Shown: positions 59,661 to 64,000 of the stretch, in pieces
How the letters are laid out: every line of letters starts with the position of its first letter
Position numbering within the stretch: position 1 is the stretch's first letter
Assembly (NCBI RefSeq): GCF_036881715.1
Contig: NZ_JBAKBF010000012.1
Coordinates: 62,001 to 126,000, forward strand
Length of the DNA: 64,000 nt
Direction of reading: 5' to 3'
From: Pannonibacter anstelovis
GTDB lineage: Bacteria > Pseudomonadota > Alphaproteobacteria > Rhizobiales > Stappiaceae
Program-made: the position numbers and the translations under genes
The notes under the pieces: generated by a model
What the model was told of the DNA's origin: nothing
Databases searched by the model: none
The model's input: the letters and a program-made list of their open reading frames with translations, nothing else

Positions 59661-59794
59661 CACTGTTGGTTCTGCGGCGTCGCACTCTCCTCCCAGCGAC
59701 GCCAATTCAGCCAGCTGTTCCCCTCTGGAAGGTGATTTTCCACGCTGTGGAAAATCAAAAATAACTGCCGGGTCTTTTGACCCGGCTTTTTTTT
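59661..59794 (+). ncRNA. abcR: AbcR-type small RNA (alpha-r15 family)
   Basis: About 134 nt directly downstream of lsrB, where AbcR RNAs are encoded in Rhizobiales. Hairpin 1: GGCGTCGC (59676-59683) pairs with GCGACGCC (59696-59703) and displays the loop ACTCTCCTCCCA, an anti-Shine-Dalgarno sequence. A second unpaired TTCCCCTCTGG follows. Hairpin 2: GATTTTCCAC/GTGGAAAATC, a perfect 10-bp stem with 3-nt loop (59734-59756). Terminator: GCCGGGTC/GACCCGGC (59767-59786) and eight T. AbcR RNAs, with Hfq, block translation of ABC-transporter binding-protein mRNAs. The 5' end is approximate. Confidence 0.85.
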
Positions 59795-60131
59795 GCCTTG
59801 TGGCTAGGAAAAGGGAACGGCTTCAGAGCAACCTCCGGCAAGCGGTGCGCCCATGACAGGTCCCGGCACGGAGGCCGGGACGGCGTAAACAACAGCGCTC
59901 CGTTCACACAGGCGCCTGCTGCAGGCAACTATGCGCCCACCACGCACTGCATCCCCACCGTGCCGTCCCGGCCTTGCGCCGGGACCTGTGAGTGACGTTC
60001 TGCCACAATCTCCGTCACCCGGCTCTCCGCTGCGCTATGGCCGGGGGACACAGGAGGACCTCAGCCTGAACGCAAAAGGCCCCGGAGATACCCCGGAGCC
60101 TTCCACATCACATCCCTGAAGCTACACAGCC
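59795..60131. other. Repeat-bearing gap between the sRNA and msrP
   Basis: About 335 bp with no gene. Two dispersed GC-rich palindromes in opposite orientation, GACAGGTCCCGGCACGGAGG (59855-59885) and TGCCGTCCCGGCCTTGCGCC (59961-59990), and a partner CACCCGGCTCTCCGCTGC at 60016, form an inverted-repeat element like the one at 34876. A GGCCCCGG/CCCCGGAGCC hairpin near 60080-60105 can terminate msrP. Confidence 0.6.
59855..60055. repeat. Dispersed GC-rich inverted repeat element
   Basis: The unit TCCCGGCCTTGCGCCGGGAC at 59965-59984 and its opposite-facing copy at 59861 match those at 32791 and 34881. The outer arms pair across ~100 bp. This is probably a REP-like intergenic element of the genome. 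Confidence 0.65.
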
Positions 60132-61103
60132 TCACATGAACAGCTTCTCGCCTTCCATGCCCTTGTAGAGGCCGGCGACCTGCTCGGCATAGCCGTTGTA
60201 GAGCAGGGTCGGAACGGTTTCGCCGGTGCCCAGCACGTCTTCCTGCGCCTGGCTCCAGCGCGGATGGGGAACGTCCGGGTTCACGTTGGCCCAGAAACCA
60301 TATTCGGTAGGGCCCAGCGCTTCCCACATGGTCTTCGGGCGTTCATCGGTGAAGGTGATGCGGACGATGCTCTTGATCGACTTGAAGCCATATTTCCACG
60401 GCAGGGCAAGGCGCAGTGGCGCGCCGTTCTGCTTGGGCAGCGGCTTGCCATAGACGCCAGTCACCATGAAGGCCAGCTCGTTTGTGGCTTCGGCCATGGT
60501 CACGCCCTCCACATAGGGCCACGGATACCAGACCATGTTCTGGCCCGGCGCAATGCTTGCGTCCTGGAAGGTCTCGAAGCGCAGGTATTTGGCGCCTGCC
60601 TGGGGGCTCGCCAGCTTCACCAGTTCCGACAGGGCAAAGCCGGACCAGGGCACGGCCATGGACCAGGCCTCGACGCAGCGGAAGCGGTAGAGGCGCTCTT
60701 CCAGCGGCATGGCCTTCAAGAGGTCGTCGATACCGATCTGCTGCGGCTTGTCTACCATGCCGTCGATGGTCACCGTCCACGGGCGGATGGGCAGGGCCTG
60801 CGCCGCACGGGCGATGCTTTTGCTGGTGCCGAATTCGTAAAAGTTGTTGAAGCTGGTAACGTGCTTTTCCTGGCTGAGGGCACGGTCCAGCGTATAGGCC
60901 TCGTTGCGCTTCACCGGATAGAGGCTGGCGCTCGGGTCAGCGGCTCCGTCCTGCGCCCTTGCGCCGGATGGCAGCCCCGCCCCCAGTGCCAGTGCGCCCG
61001 CGCCTGCCATGCCCGCCAGAACCGCGCGGCGGTTCCAGAACAGGTGCTCCGGTGTTGCCATATGCTCGGGCAGGGCCCAGCCCGGCTTGCGGATGATGTG
61101 CAT
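60132..61103 (-). CDS. msrP: Periplasmic methionine sulfoxide reductase catalytic subunit MsrP
   Basis: 323 residues from ATG 61103 (AGGAGG upstream). It has a twin-arginine signal NRRAVLAGMAGAGALALGAG. The molybdopterin domain has FYEFGTSKSIA, RFRCVEAWSMAVPWSGFALS with the molybdenum-ligand Cys, and YVEGVTMAEATNELAFMVTG. MsrP repairs oxidised methionines in envelope proteins. Its usual membrane partner MsrQ (heme) is not adjacent, so electrons must come from an msrQ elsewhere or another donor. Confidence 0.95.
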   Translation of the reverse strand: MHIIRKPGWALPEHMATPEHLFWNRRAVLAGMAGAGALALGAGLPSGARAQDGAADPSASLYPVKRNEAYTLDRALSQEKHVTSFNNFYEFGTSKSIARAAQALPIRPWTVTIDGMVDKPQQIGIDDLLKAMPLEERLYRFRCVEAWSMAVPWSGFALSELVKLASPQAGAKYLRFETFQDASIAPGQNMVWYPWPYVEGVTMAEATNELAFMVTGVYGKPLPKQNGAPLRLALPWKYGFKSIKSIVRITFTDERPKTMWEALGPTEYGFWANVNPDVPHPRWSQAQEDVLGTGETVPTLLYNGYAEQVAGLYKGMEGEKLFM

Positions 61104-61227
61104 CTTGTCCTCCTGATCAGCGCCAACAGAAAACGCCTGAAACCCTGAAGATGCAAATAACGCTCTGGTGACATCCGGCGATCCCTGACGCACGCAGGAT
61201 TGAACATACGGGACGTTGAGAGCCGGA

Positions 61228-61262
61228 AAAGATGAGGCCGGCACCCGTCCGCACCGGCCTCG
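61228..61262 (-). terminator. Terminator of the EF-G-like gene
   Basis: GAGGCCGG and CCGGCCTC arms flank a 13-nt middle; on the minus strand ATCTTTTCC follows. It lies ~45 bp past the stop of the EF-G-like gene. Confidence 0.6.
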
Positions 61263-61306
61263 CCCCTCCTGTTTCTGCAGCCCAACGGGCTGCCTGGAGA
61301 GTTCCT

Positions 61307-63367
61307 TTATGCCGCCTTCTGGCGCTCGCGGGCAAGTATCTGCTCTGCCAGTTTGCCGTTTACCTCCGCCAGATGATCAAAGCGGCGGTGGAAGCTGCCA
61401 GCTCCCGCCGTGGCAGATCTGAGCTCGACAATCAGCCCGTCCAGTTCGGCCTGCGGCATCAGGCAGCGCACCTCGTCCCATCCGGCCCAACCGGGCCTTG
61501 CATCAAAGCCGAGGATCTGGCCGCGGCGGGCTGGGATGATGGCGTTTATGCGCGCCGTCGCTTCGGACGGGCACACAACAATCACCTCATCCATCGGCTC
61601 CAGCAACACCGGACTGCACTCCGGCAGCCCCTCGCGCATCGCCGTGATTGCCGCCATGCGGAAGGCCTGATCGGAACTGTCGACCGAATGATAGGACCCA
61701 TCCGTCAGCACAACCGAAATGTCGACAAGCGGGAACCCCAGGGCACCGTGGCCCAGCGCTTCACGCACGCCTTCTTCCACGGAAGAGATGTACTGGCGCG
61801 GCACCACGCCGCCGGTGATCTTCTCGGAGAAGACAAAGCCCTCGCCGCGCCCCAGCGGGTGGATTTCCAGCACAACATCGCCGAACTGGCCGTGCCCGCC
61901 CGACTGCTTCTTGTGCCGCCCGCGCACGCTGGTGCCCTTGCGGATGGTCTCGCGATAGGCGATCTGCGGCGCACGCGCCTCCACCGCAAGGCCATATTTG
62001 CCCTTGAGCCGGGCCAGCGCCACGCGCAGGTGCATCTCGCCCTGCCCTTCCAGCAAGGTCTCACCGGTCGCCTCACTCAGCCGCGCATGCAGGGCCGGAT
62101 CCTCTTCCGTCAGCTTGTGCAAGGCAGCGGAGAGCTTCACGTCGTCCTTATGATCAGCCGTGGAGATGGCAAGCCCCATCACCGGCTCCGGACGGCGGAA
62201 GGGCATCCACTGCCGGATCGGCTCCTTCAGCCCCAGCAGCATGCCGGTCTGCGCGCCCTCGAGCTTTGCCAGCGCCACAGTCTCGCCCGTGCCAGCTGCG
62301 CCCCGGCGGCTGGCCTGCTGGCCGAAGACCGAGAGCAGACCAGACGGCTTCTCCGTTTCGCCATCCGGCAGATGCAGACCATGCCCCTCGGCCACGGTCC
62401 CACCCAGCACCCGCGTCACCGATAGCTTGCCGCCATGCAGCGTGTGCAGTGTCTTCACCACCACACCCGCCTCGGCGGAACCACTCAGGCCCAGCCGCGC
62501 CCGGGTTACCATAACATCCGGCCCTTCGTGACGCAGAGCCTTCATCAGGCGCTGAATGCCGTTGCCGTGCTCGGCCGAGCCGATGAATACCGGGCAGATC
62601 AGCCCCTGCCGCATTTCCTCGGCAAGGTCGGTGAACACCCGCTCGCGTCCAGGCGCCATGTCCTCCAGCAGGGTTTCCATCAGCACATCGTCATGGTCTG
62701 CCAGCCGCTCCAACATGGAGAAGCGCGCTTCCACCTCGCGGGCAAGTTCATCACCCGGCATGTCGATCACAAGACTTTCCGCATGCTCGCGGTAGACAAA
62801 GGCCCGTTCCAGGGCAAGATCAATGAAGCCCACGGCGATGCCGTTCTTCCAGATGGGGATCTGCCGCAAAACCAGCGGCACGCTGGAAGCCGGCTGCAAC
62901 ATCTGCAGCACGTCGCGCACCCGCTGGGTCGCCTTGTCGATCTTGTTGAGGAACAAAAGCCGGGGCACGCCGCGCTCTTCCAGCATCTTGAGGATCAATT
63001 GCAGCGCAGGAACCTTCTTCTCGTCCGCTTCCGCCACCACGATTGCCAGATCCGCACCGCACAGGGCGCCTTCCGTCTCCGTCAGAAACTCGACTGAACC
63101 GGGGCAGTCGAGGAAAGCGTAATGATCCCCCAGATACTCCGTCCCGGCTATGTTCATCTCGACGCTCATGCCATGAGCGCGAGCCTCGGGCGAGGCATCA
63201 CCCGTCATGTTGCCGCCTGCCTGACTGCCTTGTCTGGAAATTGCCCCCGTACGCGCCAATATGGCTTCCATCAGGGTTGTCTTGCCGCTTCCGAAGGGCC
63301 CGACAATCGCGATGCAGCGGGGGCCGGATCGTCTGCCGCTGCTGGTGCTTTCCTGAATGCCGCTCAT
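61307..63367 (-). CDS. Elongation factor G-like GTPase (FusA paralogue) lacking the catalytic His
   Basis: 686 residues from ATG 63367 (GGGAGACGG upstream). G1 is GPFGSGKT (23-30) and G4 NKID (141-144). G3 is DCPGSVEF (87-94), where true EF-G has DTPGH: the catalytic His is Ser. The switch I threonine is not evident (HGMSVEMNIAG). Domains II-V follow, with SGGHGQFGDVVLEIHPLGRG in domain IV. It resembles the EF-G-like group of unclear function in alphaproteobacteria. No tuf or rps genes are near, unlike the main fusA. Confidence 0.88.
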   Translation of the reverse strand: MSGIQESTSSGRRSGPRCIAIVGPFGSGKTTLMEAILARTGAISRQGSQAGGNMTGDASPEARAHGMSVEMNIAGTEYLGDHYAFLDCPGSVEFLTETEGALCGADLAIVVAEADEKKVPALQLILKMLEERGVPRLLFLNKIDKATQRVRDVLQMLQPASSVPLVLRQIPIWKNGIAVGFIDLALERAFVYREHAESLVIDMPGDELAREVEARFSMLERLADHDDVLMETLLEDMAPGRERVFTDLAEEMRQGLICPVFIGSAEHGNGIQRLMKALRHEGPDVMVTRARLGLSGSAEAGVVVKTLHTLHGGKLSVTRVLGGTVAEGHGLHLPDGETEKPSGLLSVFGQQASRRGAAGTGETVALAKLEGAQTGMLLGLKEPIRQWMPFRRPEPVMGLAISTADHKDDVKLSAALHKLTEEDPALHARLSEATGETLLEGQGEMHLRVALARLKGKYGLAVEARAPQIAYRETIRKGTSVRGRHKKQSGGHGQFGDVVLEIHPLGRGEGFVFSEKITGGVVPRQYISSVEEGVREALGHGALGFPLVDISVVLTDGSYHSVDSSDQAFRMAAITAMREGLPECSPVLLEPMDEVIVVCPSEATARINAIIPARRGQILGFDARPGWAGWDEVRCLMPQAELDGLIVELRSATAGAGSFHRRFDHLAEVNGKLAEQILARERQKAA

Positions 63368-63700
63368 GCTGCCGTCTCCCGTTGGCTTGTGTTGCCAGCG
63401 CGGGCACCGCGGCAGGAGATGGCGCCGCGTATGCGCGCCTTCCACCCGCTGCAGGGACATGAGCCGTCTTGTCCGGATAGTCCGGAGCCGGGCCAGGCCC
63501 TGCGGCGTTTGAGCATTGCAGCTCCGCGCGGATCTGTCGCCGCTACGTCGCTGTTTACGGCATCGTCGCGCCGCGCAGGCGCCATTTGCAAGCAAAAGAT
63601 GTGCGGCACTGCAGCATCATACGGCCTTGCCCCTGCCGCATCTGCGGGCCACAACAAGGCCAGAGACAACTGGACAAGGCAGCGAAAGGCCGCTCGCAGA
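63368..63700. other. Gap between the EF-G-like gene and the last gene
   Basis: About 330 bp, GC-rich throughout. It must carry the divergent promoters. I saw no ribosome-site-supported ORF, repeat or RNA gene. Confidence 0.45.
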
Positions 63701-64000
63701 ATGCAGATCCATCAGCGCATAGGCCTTGTTACAACCGCCCTGCTTCTGGCGGCGATCCTGCTGCCACACGGCCCGGGCGGCGAGGCTCAGGCCCAGACCT
63801 CCGCCCTGCGCCGCTCCAGCGACAACGGCACCGCCGCCGCCCCGTCCATGCGCGGCCAGGCCGGGCGCATGCTTCTGGACAAGAGCCAGCAGCAGCAAAC
63901 GCAAGGCCTCGACCGGCGCCAGCAGATCGAAGCCGAACAGCGCCGCGAACGGGCGAAGGAACTGGCCCAGCCCTGCACCCAGCCCGGCTGCCCCACCAAT
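63701..64000 (+). CDS. Small secreted Gln/Arg-rich protein, truncated by window edge
   Basis: 100 residues visible, no stop before the edge. A signal peptide is clear: basic start IHQRIGLVTTALLLAAILLP and a likely cleavage after GEAQAQ. The mature part is hydrophilic, Gln/Arg/Glu-rich (DRRQQIEAEQRRERAKELAQ), predicted helical, with two cysteines (PCTQPGCP) near the edge. No family was recognised. The ribosome site is weak. Confidence 0.6.
   Translation, partial: MQIHQRIGLVTTALLLAAILLPHGPGGEAQAQTSALRRSSDNGTAAAPSMRGQAGRMLLDKSQQQQTQGLDRRQQIEAEQRRERAKELAQPCTQPGCPTN

Overview
The window is GC-rich chromosomal DNA from an alphaproteobacterium of the order Hyphomicrobiales (Rhizobiales). The main evidence is trxB followed by an LsrB/VtlR-type LysR gene and an AbcR-like small RNA, a GatB/YqeY-dnaG-rpoD block, separate carA and carB genes, an ELM1-family gene and many GANTC sites. 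A Stappiaceae-like host (Pannonibacter/Roseibium type) fits the gene content, but that is an inference from memory. The left edge cuts an oxyR gene and the right edge cuts a small secreted protein.

Layout. 0-4.3 kb: OxyR C-terminus, a cysteine-rich SufR-like regulator diverging from a small DUF1127-like protein, a GGDEF-EAL protein, a DUF2293 protein and RidA. 4.7-14.4 kb: chemoreceptor, secreted alpha/beta hydrolase, MOSC protein, a GH64/thaumatin-like protein, a large MscS channel and EttA. 14.4-22.8 kb: a repeat-rich gap with a 190-bp direct repeat, two AT-rich unknown genes, a tandem pair of PuuB-like FAD oxidases, a polysaccharide deacetylase, a degenerate IS3-family element with intact ends and a 4-bp target duplication, and a CDF transporter. 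23-31 kb: BCCT transporter, tRNA-Ile(CAU), SIMPL protein, GNAT enzyme, a sarcosine-oxidase-like/SnoaL/DoxX group, and divergent argP/argO. 31-40 kb: a DUF930 protein, a 611-residue unknown protein, and the yqeY-dnaG-rpoD block. 40-49 kb: carA, three regulators (MerR, AraC, XRE), carB and greA. 49.7-54.3 kb: a catabolic module with a LigI-like amidohydrolase diverging from GntR-TctCBA. 54.8-64 kb: SDR, Lrp/AsnC, ELM1, trxB, lsrB, AbcR sRNA, msrP, an EF-G-like GTPase and a truncated secreted protein.

Most of the window is housekeeping: replication, transcription and translation factors, carbamoyl-phosphate synthesis and thiol/methionine redox repair. The accessory parts are the 14.4-23 kb stretch (repeats, IS, AT-rich orphans), the 32.9-34.7 kb unknown gene and the TctCBA module. 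The best-supported non-coding element is the AbcR-type sRNA next to lsrB: it has a stem-loop displaying an anti-Shine-Dalgarno loop, a second perfect hairpin and a strong terminator. I found no CRISPR array, prophage, recognisable defence island or rRNA. Function calls come from motifs and remembered families, not from a database search.
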